DNA from: Mastigias papua
Taxonomy: Eukaryota; Cnidaria; Scyphozoa; Rhizostomeae; Mastigiidae
Assembly (NCBI GenBank): GCA_964019165.1
Contig: OZ025281.1
Coordinates: 4,491,240-4,555,239, forward strand
Length of the DNA stretch: 64,000 bases
Direction of reading: 5' to 3'
Below are positions 49,000 to 60,830 of the stretch, piece by piece. Within the stretch, counting starts at the first letter, position 1. Every line of letters starts with the position of its first letter. The position numbers and the translations under genes are program-made. Under the pieces are notes generated by a model. It was not told where the DNA came from. It saw nothing but the letters and a program-made list of their open reading frames with translations, and did no database searches.

Positions 49000-49997
49000 T
49001 CCTCGATGTACTTGGAAGTTCATCGATACCACTTGGTCTCTATCTTCTCGTTCTCCTTTCCTTCACATTCCAATGGACAAATTCTTGGTATTGGTCTTGT
49101 TAATGTGCTCTTTCCTACCAAAAGCTTTACCACTCGGACTAGCCCATCCTTTCCTGGGTATGTTTCAATTACCTTTCCAAGCGGTCATTTCCCTCGTTTA
49201 GAATGAGGTGAAATCACTAGGACTACATCACCGACACTAACATTTCGCTGTTCTTTGAACCATTTTTGCGTGCATTGAGATTTGGCAACCATTCTTGCAT
49301 CCAGCGTCTCCAAAAGTGTCGAACTAACTCCTGAACTCGTCTCCATCTTTTCTATGGGTTGAATTGCTCCTCATCAACACTCTCTGGTGCAAATTCTCCT
49401 CTGGCCTGTCCATTCAAAAAGTGATTGGGTGTCAGAGGTGCATCATCCTTTGGATCAGCAGACTGGTATGTGAGCGGTCTTGAGTTAATTAGTGACTCTG
49501 CACCAGTGAACGCTGTCATGAGTTCTTCATCTGTTACATCTGAGTTGTTGAGAATAGCACAAATCGCTCGCTTTGCTGATTTTATCATAACTTCATGGAC
49601 TCCACCAAAGTGAGGTGCTATTGGAGGCATGAATTTCCATGTGATGCCTTTATTTGCTGTAGACTGCCTAATCTTGTTTTGATCCAGCATTCTTACAAGC
49701 TCCTCAAGTTCTTTTTTGGCGCCAACAAAATTTGTCCCATTATCAGATAACATCTCTTGAGGGATTCCTCTACGATTTACCATGCAATAGAATGCATTTA
49801 AGAATGAATCAGAATCCAATGCAAAGGCCATTTCTAAATGAACAGCTCAAGATGTTAAACAAGTAAACAGACACAGGTAGTGCTTTGCTCTTCTTTTTCC
49901 TCTTCCTTGGATGGTATGGAAGGGACCAACATAATCTACAGATGCTCTGGCAAATGCACGTGCACGAAAGAGGCAGTTTCAACCTGGATCTTGGTAG
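49000..49997 (-). pseudogene. BEL/Pao integrase core and C-terminal part
   Basis: The first part (about 49850-49997) has the start of the core (ASVDYVGPF) but is broken by a frameshift near 49965 and by TGA near 49847, in place of an Arg codon. The frame from 49831 to 49352 carries the rest of the catalytic core: a MLSDNGTNFVGAKKELEELV block with catalytic Asp, PHFGGVHEVMIKSAKRAI with the region of the catalytic Glu, and INSRPLTY. The last segment, down to 49000, reads out the DUF5641-like C-terminal domain with shifts. The element is inactive. Confidence 0.75.
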
Positions 49998-50640
49998 AGT
50001 TTCAGTTTCATTCATTTTGAAATTCCACTACATACAATATGAAAGATAAATTGCAACTACAACTTCAAGATAAATTACTATGGTACAAAAATAAAGGAGA
50101 TAAGGATCAATAAACAAGAACAAATAATTGCATGTAGGGGAATTTCTTACAGGAGGACCTCTCTCAATAGCTAGACTAATCGAGGAGAGAGCACCCCCTA
50201 TTCCTATAACCTGTTGTATCATCTTATTTAACATGATGGCTAATTACTATCACCTAAACTGCTTTTTACCTTGCACTGGAAAATATTGAGATTGAAAGGT
50301 GCAAAGCAGATATTTCAATTCACTTGGTATTTTGTAGAGACAAAATGTGATAAGCCTAGAGCTAAAAATGGTAATCAAAGGAAACTATTTGATTATATAA
50401 TATATGGAGTGTCATTCCAGGATTTGACACCTGAATATCTAATAGATCATAAACCATATTACAATGTGTTTTCTGATTCATAAAAATATAGCCTTTGGAG
50501 GCTTGCCGAGTATTATATTGATGAACAGATGCCACTTTGTAAAAGAAAGAAAGGAAGACAAAAAAAGATTATGAAAACTGACAGGAGAAGTCATGTTTAT
50601 AGATTCATAGATAAAGTATATATAAAGAATAGTATGTGAA

Positions 50641-53600
50641 TCACAGGGTGTAATTATGGCAAAGAAAATACATCTTTACTTTAATTTTGAATGAAGCTTT
50701 TGAGTAAGAGCTTCTTAATTCCACTGGGATTTCATTCCAAAGCTTAGCTCCTTTATACCGAATGGAGTTGAGCCCATATTGAAGGGTGTTTTTTTGTGCG
50801 AGAAACAGATCACCTTTACTAGCCTGTCTAGTATTATACTCATGTACGGATGAATTCAATAAGAAGAAGTCATCAAAGCATCTTGGTGATATTCTATTTA
50901 CGGTTTCAAATACAAAAGTGAGAAGTTTAAGCTGGAAGACATCAGTTATTCTGAGCAGCTCTAAAGATGCAGGCTGAGAAGAGATTATTCGGACAAGTTT
51001 CTTCTGAAGTTTGTAGACTGGGTTTGTATAAGACGCCAAGGTGTTACCCCACACAATAATACCATACTGGGCAAAAGACATGAAAAATGAATTATATAAG
51101 CAAAGTAATACATCTGGAGACAATAAGCTCTTAACTTTAGAGATAACACAACAAGTTCTTGCTAGTTTCTTGGACAACTCCTTCAAATGGAACTTCCAAC
51201 TAAGATTTTCATCTAAGAGTAGTTCTAAAAATTTAACAAACTTTGCTCTTTGTATGGTCTTCTTTCCAATCTTAATAATTGGATTTTCATCTATTCTATT
51301 GTTTACTGAACGGAAAATCATGAATTTTGTTTTTTCTACATTTAGAGATAATTTATTAGCATCAAGCCACTTTTTGACAGATCTGAGTTCAGTATTTACA
51401 GTCTTTACTAATTTATTTAGGTTATCACTCTCATAATATATGATAGTGTCATCAGCAAATAGGAATAATTTAAGCCTTTTAGATACATTAGGCAAGTCAT
51501 TTATGTAAAGTAGGAAGAGAAGGGGACCTAACACAGACCCCTGTGGAACCCCACAAAAGATTTTGAGTAGGCCAGAGTTAGAACCATTTATGCTCACATA
51601 CTGTTTACGGTCTGATAGGTATGATTTGAACCAATCTAAAGCACAACCTCTAACACCATAGTGCTCCATCTTAGACAGTAGGATTTGATGATTGACAGTG
51701 TCAAAGGCTTTCTGAAGCTCAATAAATATACCACAACCAAATCTTTTATTATCTAAGCTTTTTCGTATTGTTTCAGTCAAGCTGATTAGAGCATGATCAA
51801 TTGAATGATGTTCCTGGAAACCAAACTGAAGGTTATACAGGATCTTGTGGTGTTGAAGGAATTTGAAAAGACGCTTATACATTGCTCTCTCAAATATCTT
51901 GCTAAAAATTGAAAGAAGGGATATTGGGCGGTAGTTAGAAGTCTGATGGTAATCACCCTTTTTGAATATAGTTATAACTTTGGCAATTTTGAGCTTCTCA
52001 GGAAATACTCCTGTCTGAAATGACTGATTGATGATATCAGTTAGGAAAGGAGATAAAGAGAGGCCAAGAATTTTGAGAAGTTTGATTGGTATGCTGTTTG
52101 GACCAACAGACTTTGCTGGATTCAAGGCTGCAATAAGGCCATTAACTTCATAATTTGTGATTGGAGAAAGAAAGATTGAGCCTGGATTTCTGTCAGACAT
52201 GTAGGCAAGAGGTGATTTAAAGGTTTTGGGGATTTTAGCAGTAATGTTTCCAGCAGCATTAACAAAGTAATCATTAAAGATGTTTGACATCTGCACTGGA
52301 TCAGAGGTGACATTACCACTGTTATCTTTGATCTTTTTAACTGAAGACATGGTAGAACTTTTTACACTTATAATTGATTTGATACCTGACCATAGGAGTT
52401 TTATGTTTTGTTTATTGGTGAGAAAATAATTTTGGTAGTAGGCAGTTTTACTTTTTTTTCAATTCCAATACTACACGATTGCAAAACTTTTTATATAAGG
52501 ATTTTTTGGCATCAGTGTTGTTTTTCCTTAAACTGCGGAAGATTTTATCACGTATTCTCATCATTTGTAAGATTCTGCCATTTATCCAAGGCCTAGCTTT
52601 TAAGTTGATGGCTTTCTTGTTTAGCTTTTTAATGGGAGAATGCTTCTCTGACAGTGAGTAAATCTCTTTTAAAAACTTACTAAATTTATAGTTTACATCT
52701 AATGTGTTATCATTGATAAAATCAAAGTTTATAGAGTTTAAATCTTCAAGACAATTTCCCTCATTGAAATTAGTGAAATCATGTTTATAATGGCTAGCAC
52801 TGAGCATATCAAGGTTTAGATTCTTGAGAATTAGAATTTGTGGAAAGTTATCAGAAATTTGGGCTAGGATGTTACCACTGGTGATATTGAATTCAACTGC
52901 ATTTGTGTAAATGTTATCAATTAGCGTAGATGATTGATCAGAAATTCAGGTTGGGTAAAGAATACATGGCACAGAGTTGTTAGAGAAGAAATTATTGGAA
53001 AATCACAAATTTGAGTATCTGAATTATAATTAAGAAGGTTCACATTAAAATCACCCATTATAAAAGTAAATTTATTAGACTGAGTTACTTTTGGGAAGAT
53101 ATCATTAAGGTGAAATATTAGGCTGTCTACATCAGAATTTGGATGTCTATAAACACAACAAAATAGCAAATTCTTCTCATTTTTGCGATCCACCTCAACC
53201 CAAACAGTTTCAAAATCATTATTACTGCAGTCAAGATCCTTCCTTGGTGAAGCTGATAGATTGGATTTAACATACATCCCAACACCACCATTCTGGCTAT
53301 GAGATCTATTGAAGATAAAATCATACCCTGGAATTTCAACATTAGTTGCAATCGGATTCTCAAATGAGTCCCAAGTTTCAGATTCACCTATGACATCAAG
53401 ACTTTGATTCAAGTTAGTTGCTAGGCCAATCAGTTCATCATGATGGAGGGAAAGGCTACGTATATTGGAATGAAGAATAGAAAGCTCCTTGTTTGAAGAA
53501 GATTTGGGAAAAGATCTGGAAAGCTCTTGCAAAGAAAAGTAATGAGTGTCAATATGTTGTGGCATCTGCTCATCAATATCATAATCACCTAGATTTGGCA

Positions 53601-53943
53601 GTTTTGTGAGCCTTGAGCATACATCAAATGATGGTATTGTGTCACTGAAAGAAGGGGTATCCAAAAGAAAAATGTTTTCAAAGACGTCATCAGACACACT
53701 ACAAAAAGGGAACATCTCTTCACGCTCCTTTGTTGAGCATTTAGCGCACAACCATGGACTGTCCCTACCCTCCTTAAGTAAGCTGTTATATTCATTCACA
53801 CTTGTCCCATTGCATTTAACATGATTCCAAAGGTTGCGATTCACGCAGAATAACCGTCTAAAATTCACATTCACATTTTTATGACAAAAAGTACATGGAT
53901 CCTTGGGGGCTTTTGATTGACTGTCAGTTAGGCGGTCAGGCAT
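50641..53943 (-). pseudogene. CR1/L2-like ORF2: PHD-like finger, endonuclease, reverse transcriptase
   Basis: Three minus-strand frames (53943-52921, 52807-52448, 52350-50641) make one ORF2 broken by two shifts, one near 52921 and one at a T8 homopolymer at about 52450. The N-terminus has a PHD-like Cys-His finger (CTFCHKNV, then Cys-rich residues to LCAKCS), which some CR1-type elements carry. The endonuclease follows (ELSILHSNIRSLSLHHDELI, then GESETWD and FIMGDFNVNLL). The RT has YRPISLLSIFSKIFERAMYK, GVPQGSVLGPLLFLLYINDL and catalytic LFADDTIIYYES at about 51430-51460. It ends with the KLWNEIPVELRSS tail. Confidence 0.8.
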
Positions 53944-54065
53944 TGATATTATGATTATTTAAAAGACATGAATAACAGAACTGAAATAAATCCATGCAAA
54001 TTGCAAAGGAAAACAAAACAAAACAAGAGTTTAGTAGTTCATGGTTCACATTAAAGTAATAGCAG

Positions 54066-54947
54066 TTACTTCCCTCGTTCCTTGCCATTGGAAGCTGCAT
54101 TAAAGAAAACTTCATTTTCAGCAGAAGAATTGGCAGTATCGGCAGTATCGCCAGGCTCTTTGTTGGGAGTGGAATTCCATTGACCGCCACGGTGGCTATG
54201 CCATTCATTTCTTTTCTTGCGAATGACAAGACGATCAACCACAAAGAAGGCATCTTTCCCTTGCTTTCTTGCCGCCTGCAAGGCAGGAATTTGGCTACGT
54301 CTGCGATCAAATGTTCTTTGTGAAAAATCACTGTAGAACTTCAAGCCGTCAGGTTTAACTTCCCTTGCCTTCTTCACAATCCTTTCCTTAACCTTCCATG
54401 AATCAATTTTGGCCACTATGGGTCTAGGACCATTTGAGCGTGTGCCATGCCAGTCATTCTGTTGATTACCATCATCAGTAGAATGCTTTCCAATCCTATG
54501 GGCACATTCTATGTTGGTTTCATCTTCAATCCCAAGCTTATGTTTAATTGCTTCTTTCACTTTAGATTCAGTGTCATCCCATGACTTTTCATCATCGTCC
54601 TCCGGGATCCCAAATATTTTGACGTTGTTTCGTCTGAACTGATTCTCTAGGTATTCGATATTACGAGCAAGATCTTCAACACCATCTTCGAAACCCATTT
54701 CAATCTGTTTGGTCAGTCGTCTAATTTTCATCAATTCACTCTCAGTTGACTTGAAAGTATTATCAAAAGTGTCCAACCTGGCATTCACAAAGGAAATGGA
54801 TGATTTAATCTCTTCGTAGTCTTTTCTCAACGATCTGATTTCGCCTTTCACGTCCTCCAGCATGATTTGCAGAGAGGAACGATAGGCCTTGTTCTGCACC
54901 TCGAGCATTTGTTTCACGAACCCAATCGTAGCAAATTCCTTATCCAT
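54066..54947 (-). CDS. CR1/L2-like ORF1 protein, 293 aa
   Basis: An intact ORF starts at an ATG at 54947. The N-terminal half is a coiled coil with regular hydrophobic spacing (residues about 20-100), followed by an RRM-like and C-terminal part of the L1-ORF1 (Transposase_22) type: YLENQFRRNNVKIFGIPED, IECAHRIGK, PRPIVAKIDSWKVKERIVKK and FYSDFSQRTFDRRR. Such proteins form trimers and bind the element's RNA as a chaperone. The gene is the most intact in the nest. Confidence 0.8.
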   Translation of the reverse strand: MDKEFATIGFVKQMLEVQNKAYRSSLQIMLEDVKGEIRSLRKDYEEIKSSISFVNARLDTFDNTFKSTESELMKIRRLTKQIEMGFEDGVEDLARNIEYLENQFRRNNVKIFGIPEDDDEKSWDDTESKVKEAIKHKLGIEDETNIECAHRIGKHSTDDGNQQNDWHGTRSNGPRPIVAKIDSWKVKERIVKKAREVKPDGLKFYSDFSQRTFDRRRSQIPALQAARKQGKDAFFVVDRLVIRKKRNEWHSHRGGQWNSTPNKEPGDTADTANSSAENEVFFNAASNGKERGK

Positions 54948-55108
54948 GATTTATAACACTGAAGCTGAACTGATTTTAATAAAAACTCATTACTAATAAT
55001 TAACGTGATACACTCAATAACTCACAAAAGCTAAAAATCCTAGCACCTCACAAACCGTGTGCAGCCACCTTAGACAAAGGGAATCATCATAGATTTATTA
55101 ACATTAAA

Positions 55109-55630
55109 AGGAGCCATTACTTGAGTGCTTGCTTTTGATCTTCTCCTACAACAGTCATAGCATTGTCCTTCCCTTTCCCGGATTTCCTCTCTTCCATGCA
55201 TTACCCAGTATCTGCTAGATAACATAGCCAGTGTTTGAGTTGTGCCAGCTGAGTGGTTGCTTCTCTCATGATAATGCTTCACTATGAGCTTAGTAATCCA
55301 ACTTTTCCTTGGTAGTATCACTGGGTATCTAGTATCATATGGCAAATGCTCTGCGTACTGTAATCTGCCATTACACCTAAGTAACCCATCATCATCTAAG
55401 CATGGCTTCAAGTTGAGTATCTTACTTGTGTTAGGAAGAGGCTTGAGTGATGCAACAGCTCTATATTCTTCCGGAAAATGCTCCCTCTGATCATGCTTTA
55501 TCAATTGGACTTCTGCCTCTGTTATCTCTTCAGGTATTAGCTCCCCAGTGACTCTCTTTTCTTTTGGTAGAAAGCAATTGCTGATAAAGCGGTAGGCCTA
55601 TATCCATGCTAAGATACTCTTTAATTTTGT
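55109..55630 (-). pseudogene. BEL/Pao integrase N-terminal zinc-binding part
   Basis: The frame at 55504-55109 contains the HHCC zinc-binding pattern (HYHERSNHSAGTTQ with two His, CYDCC with two Cys). It is cut at 55109, just after a Met-Ala-Pro stretch, by the LINE insertion. The stretch 55505-55630 links to the RNase H part with a frameshift. Confidence 0.75.
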
Positions 55631-56281
55631 CTAACTTGAAAATCTCTTTGGATCTAATCTCCAAGAGACATCTTTATGCAGTATGAGGAGAATCTGACTT
55701 TCACTCTCAGCATATAACTCCTGCCTCTTACGTAGCTCTTTAGTAGGTTCTTGCTTCTTCAACTCCTTTTCTGGCCATTCCGTCTCACTACCTTTCAAAA
55801 ACTCTGGTCCTTTCCACCATCTAATTTCATTGCATAACCCATCAACCGTTAAGCCCCGTGTCATGTGATCTGCTGGATTTTCTTTTGTTTGGATATACCT
55901 CCATTGACTTGGATTTGTTTGATCGTGTATCTCACCAACTCTGTTTGCAAAAAGTGGCATGAATCTTCTACTTTGGTTGTGAATCCACCACAGAACATCC
56001 ATGCTATCTAACAAAAATGTGACCTGCTTCATCTCTACCCTGTATGAATTTGAAATTACCTCCCACAATTTCAATGCAATCTGTGCACCCAGAAGCTCTA
56101 GACGTGGCATGCTTGTAGCAACTAATGGTGCAACTCTTGAATTGGATCCAACACTCCTGACGGAAATTCCGCCATTTTCATACTCACACCTTGCATATGT
56201 CACTGCTCCATATGCCATTTCTGATGCATCTGCGAAGACGTGCAATGAAAACTTTGTTGCCTTACCAGAAAACTGAATACA
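55631..56281 (-). pseudogene. BEL/Pao RNase H segment
   Basis: The frame has HVFADASEMAYGAVTY (the first catalytic Asp of RNase H) and SMPRLELLGAQIALKLWEVI (the catalytic Glu), then LLDSMDVLWWIHN. It continues the 59851-56282 frame in the same register. A TGA at about 56279 (Arg to stop) is the only thing separating them. Confidence 0.75.
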
Positions 56282-59200
56282 TCATGGGACTCTAATGCTC
56301 GCCAATCGATCCAACTCCTCAAACCATTTGACCGCTTTGACATTATCTTGATCACGAAGGGTGTCATCCCAGTCAATACCACTGGTCCAGATTTGCTGTA
56401 GTAGTATCTTTGCACGAACCACATATGGAGCCAGAAACCCAAGTGGGTGAAATAATGATGCAATTTTCTTTAAGAATATCCTTTTTATCAGCTTAGTATA
56501 GTCCATAGTGGCATTGTATCTGTAAGTGAAGATGTCTTCTTTAGCATTCCAGAGCATTCCAAGAGTCTTTGTTGATGGTAAGTCACTCTTGTCAAGGTCA
56601 ACTTCTTGCACCCTATCTTCTATGGGTATGTTTTTCAACACAAAATTTGAATTTGACAGCCATTTTCTTGCATGCATACCTGCCTTGCTCCATACTGTAG
56701 AAAGCTCTTGGTGAAGTTGTACAGCTATTTCTTCATCAGGAACAGAATCAATGTTGTCGTCCATGTACGTTGACTTTAATATTGTTTCAGCTGCTAATGA
56801 AAACTGAGCTGCATTCCTTCTTGCATTTTGCTGTGCTACATATTGGGCTGCAAATGGCGAAAAGTTGACACCAAACACAACTCTATTGAATTCGTAAATT
56901 TCTGGTGTTGCTTGTAGGTTTAAATCTCTCCACAGAAATCGAAGATAGCGCCTGTCTTCTTCTGCAATGCTGATTTGTAGGTACATCTCTGCAATGTCAC
57001 ATACAACTGCTATTGGATGTCGTCGAAAACGTAGAAGTACCTCAAACAAATCCTGCTGTAACTTTAGTCCTTGGTGTATTTTATCATTCAGTGCAATGTC
57101 ATTTTGTTTTGCTGATGCATCGAAGACAATTCTGGTCTTTGTAGTGGCTTTGTCTTTGCGTATAACTGGAAAATGTGGCAGATACCATCCCATTTCCTGT
57201 TCATTGGCATTCCCAATCTTTCGAATGTAGCCCTTTTCCTTATATTGATGAATGACTTCTGAGTAGCTGCTTGCTATGGCAGGATCTTTCATTAGTCTTT
57301 TTTCCGTGTTCTTTAATCGATTTAGTGCCATTTGGTGATTGCTTGGTAATTTGGTTGGAGTATCTTTCCATGGCAAGCAGACTTTGTATCTTCCTTCCTT
57401 GTAAACCAATGACTCTTCTAACAACTTCATTGCAGTCTTTTCCTCAATGCTCATTTGACATTCCTCCTTGTTCGGCACTTTCTCTATCTCCCAAAATCGA
57501 CGTAACATTTCATTGGTATACTCTTGAGAACCTTTCTGTACAGGTTTTATGAAATACGTATGTACCAACCTCGACTGATATGCCCTACTGTCACCTTCAG
57601 GGTTTCCAATACATGTCCAGCCAAGTGGTGTTAATCTTGCCACTGGTTCCCCTGCACCTCCTCTAATATCTTTGCATGAAAAGTGAAGATCTGCATAGTC
57701 AATCCCAATTAGAATGTCGATGATTGGCTTTGGTCCAACTCTTGGAAACTTGATGTCCTTTAGGTGACTCCATTTATCTTTCTGCTTCTGCCAGTTAACT
57801 ACTCGAAGATTACCAGTTATTTTGTTGGCAGTAAATGCTGGAATCTTTGTATCAACTCTCCCATCCAGACTTTCTAATCCAAATTCCACAGACATTGTTT
57901 CAAAGGTGTCAGATTGATTATTCAGGACATTGACTGTTACCTGCCTAGTTTCTCCTTGAAGGCCCAGCTCTGCAGCTACATCACTATTTAGATATGTCTT
58001 TGTGCTGCCATCGTCAAGCAATGCATTCACTACCATTCGCTTTCTTCCATGTTTCAAAACAACAGCCACATTTCTCAGGGGTATGTGATTATCACTTTCT
58101 ATCACTGTCTTTCCCCTTGTAGAAGTTGTCACAGCCACGTGATGCTTAGCTGCTGTCTTTTCATAAGGGTCATCAGTTCTGGTCTTCTTCTCCTCCATGC
58201 CAGACTTGGTTGACTCGGCACCATACTCTTTCTGAGCAACATTTGTTTTCCAACCTCTATCATTGTTGTTTTCAGCAGAACTTCCATGTAGAAGTCTGCT
58301 ATGTGTATCACGGCATCCATCAATACCACAAATTTTTGTCCTAGTGCAGGTTTGGCCAAGATGACCTCCACCAAGACAACGGTAACACAACTTGAATAAT
58401 TTTGCTCTCTGCCACCTTTGATCCATACCCATATCCTTGAAGCTCTGGCATCTCCAAATCGGATGATTGTGGTTGCACACAGGACATACCACTCCCCTGC
58501 TGCTTTGATCACTTTTGGTGCTTCCTACAAAATTTGAATTGCCTTTGCTGCTTTTTCCAAAGTAAGTTTGATGAATACCTTTCTTCTTGTAGCTTCCACC
58601 TGGAACCAGTCCATGTAGTGTTTCTGAAGCCAAGGTTTGGAATTCTGCTTCTTGAATGGCTTCAACCCCTTCTCGCTTTTGGTGCTCATGGACCCATCTG
58701 TGAAACTGTGCAACCATGGATTCTGTCATTTTCTGTTGCAGTTTAATGTACAATGATCCATGCCCCAACTCCTCTGTCCTTCCAGCTTCCTTAAAGTTGA
58801 TGATTGCAACATCCAATATGTCGGCAAATTTCTCCACGTCTTTGCATTGACCTTCACGTATTGGTTTGAATTCGTCTAGCTTTTGCAAATATCGCGCCAT
58901 TTGTCGCCTTTGTCCACCAAATTTCCTTTCCAGCCTTGACTTTGCTGCTTCACAAGCCGGTGCTGAATGTCCCAGATTTTCAATCACCTTCAAAGCTTCT
59001 CCAGAAAGGTGTTGACGCAATTGCAAAATTTTATATTCAGGCGTGGCTGCTGCCTTGTCAATACAAGCGGAGGATGCAGCCTTCCAATTCTCGCAATTTC
59101 GCTTGTTGCCAGCAAATACCGGAATTGACACTCTTTTCATCTGCTTCCAAATATCTTGGCCAATTTCCCTTTGTGAAGAGTAGATATTCTTATCTTTTCC

Positions 59201-59851
59201 TACATACCGTTCAATTTGAAGCGTCAAACTCGGCCTTGGTTCATCTTCTTCATCATCTTGCTCAGCATCTTGTTTGGTATCTAGAATTGACTGCCGCTTC
59301 AATTGCAATGCCCTCTCAACCTTTGTTTTCATTTCATTGTACTCCATTTCCTCCAGCTTCAGCTCCCCCTCTAGTCCCAGTATCACTAGTTCCTTCTGTT
59401 CTCGTTCATTTTGCATTTGCCAACTTTTGATTGAGGCATTCGTTGTTACACTGAGTGCGTCAACTTTTATTGACTCTAAGTATCCTTCCACTGCTTCTTT
59501 TGATTCGTCCAGATCGCTCTCAATCTTTTCCATTTCTTTAGTTATCTGTGTCATTTTTTCGTGATTGCCTACCATTTTATAGCTTTTGTAGAGCTCTATC
59601 AATGCGTCAACCAACTTTTTTTGCTTTGTGCATACTGTCTCCATGGACGCTCTTATTTCTCGACCGCTAGGCATGTCGTCATCCATCAATTTCTTTAAAC
59701 AGTTGTGTGACTTGGTGAACGCACTCTTGGCTTTAATCTTTTCTTGCTTTAATTCTTCGATATTTTCATCCACTTTCAAGTGGGTTCTTTGGTCCATATC
59801 TTCCTCTTGCTCACTGTCCTGCTTTCTCGATTTCCTCTTTGACTTCCCCAT
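56282..59851 (-). CDS. BEL/Pao gag-protease-RT polyprotein, 1189 aa open frame
   Basis: The frame is intact from an ATG at 59851. The N-terminal 200 residues are charged coiled coil. A gag-like region (DUF1759 type, IPVFAGNKRNCENWKAASSA at about residue 245) follows. Two zinc knuckles (CPVCNHNHPIWRC and CYRCLGGGHLGQTC) lie at about 456-502. An aspartic protease (DUF1758 type, ALLDDGSTKTYL) has the D at about residue 613. The RT has TRIVFDASAKQN and catalytic YMDDN near residue 1080. The frame then enters the A17-peptidase-like linker before RNase H. It makes the structural and RT parts of a BEL/Pao particle, but integrase is destroyed, so it is non-autonomous. Confidence 0.85.
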   Translation of the reverse strand: MGKSKRKSRKQDSEQEEDMDQRTHLKVDENIEELKQEKIKAKSAFTKSHNCLKKLMDDDMPSGREIRASMETVCTKQKKLVDALIELYKSYKMVGNHEKMTQITKEMEKIESDLDESKEAVEGYLESIKVDALSVTTNASIKSWQMQNEREQKELVILGLEGELKLEEMEYNEMKTKVERALQLKRQSILDTKQDAEQDDEEDEPRPSLTLQIERYVGKDKNIYSSQREIGQDIWKQMKRVSIPVFAGNKRNCENWKAASSACIDKAAATPEYKILQLRQHLSGEALKVIENLGHSAPACEAAKSRLERKFGGQRRQMARYLQKLDEFKPIREGQCKDVEKFADILDVAIINFKEAGRTEELGHGSLYIKLQQKMTESMVAQFHRWVHEHQKREGVEAIQEAEFQTLASETLHGLVPGGSYKKKGIHQTYFGKSSKGNSNFVGSTKSDQSSRGVVCPVCNHNHPIWRCQSFKDMGMDQRWQRAKLFKLCYRCLGGGHLGQTCTRTKICGIDGCRDTHSRLLHGSSAENNNDRGWKTNVAQKEYGAESTKSGMEEKKTRTDDPYEKTAAKHHVAVTTSTRGKTVIESDNHIPLRNVAVVLKHGRKRMVVNALLDDGSTKTYLNSDVAAELGLQGETRQVTVNVLNNQSDTFETMSVEFGLESLDGRVDTKIPAFTANKITGNLRVVNWQKQKDKWSHLKDIKFPRVGPKPIIDILIGIDYADLHFSCKDIRGGAGEPVARLTPLGWTCIGNPEGDSRAYQSRLVHTYFIKPVQKGSQEYTNEMLRRFWEIEKVPNKEECQMSIEEKTAMKLLEESLVYKEGRYKVCLPWKDTPTKLPSNHQMALNRLKNTEKRLMKDPAIASSYSEVIHQYKEKGYIRKIGNANEQEMGWYLPHFPVIRKDKATTKTRIVFDASAKQNDIALNDKIHQGLKLQQDLFEVLLRFRRHPIAVVCDIAEMYLQISIAEEDRRYLRFLWRDLNLQATPEIYEFNRVVFGVNFSPFAAQYVAQQNARRNAAQFSLAAETILKSTYMDDNIDSVPDEEIAVQLHQELSTVWSKAGMHARKWLSNSNFVLKNIPIEDRVQEVDLDKSDLPSTKTLGMLWNAKEDIFTYRYNATMDYTKLIKRIFLKKIASLFHPLGFLAPYVVRAKILLQQIWTSGIDWDDTLRDQDNVKAVKWFEELDRLASIRVP

Positions 59852-59904
59852 ATTGATTAACGACTCACTGTTGTAGTCTCTAACTACCCTCTGCTACTAG
59901 CAAA

Positions 59905-60257
59905 TGATTCCGAGGCAAATGAAAATATCAATGCAAGCTAACTATAGCTTACATGAGCCTAAATAATTCTACACTTGATGTGTAGCCTTCTGCCTAACCT
60001 ATGGTCGTGCCTGTATTTATACTAAAGGTATCGATTAATTTAAGCATCATTATATCATAACTAAAACCAAATAAGCTATTACGTAACCGTTCGAAGTTCT
60101 AAATAGTCCCATTACTTCCTACGCTATTTTAAGCCCCAAACATAAATGCCATAATCCCTTTGTTTGTATTGTCAACAAATTGCAATCCGTAGGTGTTTCT
60201 CAGCATCCTTCCATTTTGCTGTGTAATCAAAGTTATTTTGGAAAATATGTCAGCTCA
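59905..60257 (-). repeat. BEL/Pao 5' LTR
   Basis: A 353-bp direct repeat of 48635-48987. The primer-binding site should begin just inside it, near 59904 on the minus strand; I could not assign the tRNA. Confidence 0.9.
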
Positions 60258-60262
60258 CCTGT

Positions 60263-60830
60263 GTTGATAAAAAGTATTCATTATTGCCATGTTGTTGACT
60301 ATTGCAAAGTCTACAATTCTTCTTCCGTCTTCGTTTCTTTCTCTAATACTATGTTCTCCCATCACCTTTTCAAGATTTCCCCTTTGAGTACCTATGTGTC
60401 CATTGAGGTCTTCACATATTATAAGGTGTTCTTTATACTTAATCACGTCTACAGCATCTTGCAATGTTGGTAAGATCGTATCTTTTCTGCTACCGGCCTT
60501 CCTAGTTGTGGCGCATATACTTGTATTATGCTGATATTGGTATTGTTAAATTTGATTGATATTCCAAGAATCCTTTCATTTGCCTGGTTGATTACTTCTA
60601 CGAAAGCTGCGATATTTAGATGCAAGATGAATGCAACCCCATGCCTTCCATCTTCTTCACCACTAGCTATTAACCTATAGTTGTGATGTATGACCTTATT
60701 GCACTTTCCTTTTATTCTTGTTTCACATATTCACATGATTGTAAGATCTCTCTCTTTCATTACTTCGATAAGCTCCTCTTCCTTCCCGTTCGCTGTTAAT
60801 ATCTTTATTATCGCTAATTTCAACATAATC
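60263..60830 (-). pseudogene. RTE-like element, endonuclease N-terminal part
   Basis: A minus-strand frame holds an APE-type endonuclease in pieces: ERDLTIM near the start, then VYAPQLGRP near 60510, and LIICEDLNGHIGTQRGNLEK, where the family has GDFNGH. It is broken by several stops. It is cut at 60262 by the BEL/Pao LTR; the coding continues at 48629. Confidence 0.7.

Larger units (their letters stand above)
49998..55108 (-). mobile_element. CR1/L2-like non-LTR retrotransposon, near full length
   Basis: It has a short 5' UTR (54948-55108), ORF1 (54066-54947), ORF2 (50641-53943) and a 3' UTR of about 640 bp ending TGAATGAAACTGAAACT on the minus strand. It lies between codons of the BEL integrase: BEL coding sequence stops at 55109 and resumes at 49997, with at most a trivial target duplication. 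It has few disabling changes. No TE insertion was seen inside it, so it is the youngest layer of the nest. Confidence 0.85.
48635..60257 (-). mobile_element. BEL/Pao LTR retrotransposon, split by a CR1/L2-like LINE
   Basis: It is bounded by two 353-bp LTRs (48635-48987 and 59905-60257) that read TGAGCTGAC...GGAATCA on the minus strand. Five-bp direct repeats flank it: CCTAT at 48630-48634 and CCTGT at 60258-60262, with one substitution. The internal part holds one gag-pro-RT frame, then RNase H and integrase pieces. By hand count the LTRs differ at about 19 of 353 sites. The element sits in an RTE-like coding region and is itself cut by a 5.1-kb LINE at 49998-55108. Confidence 0.9.
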
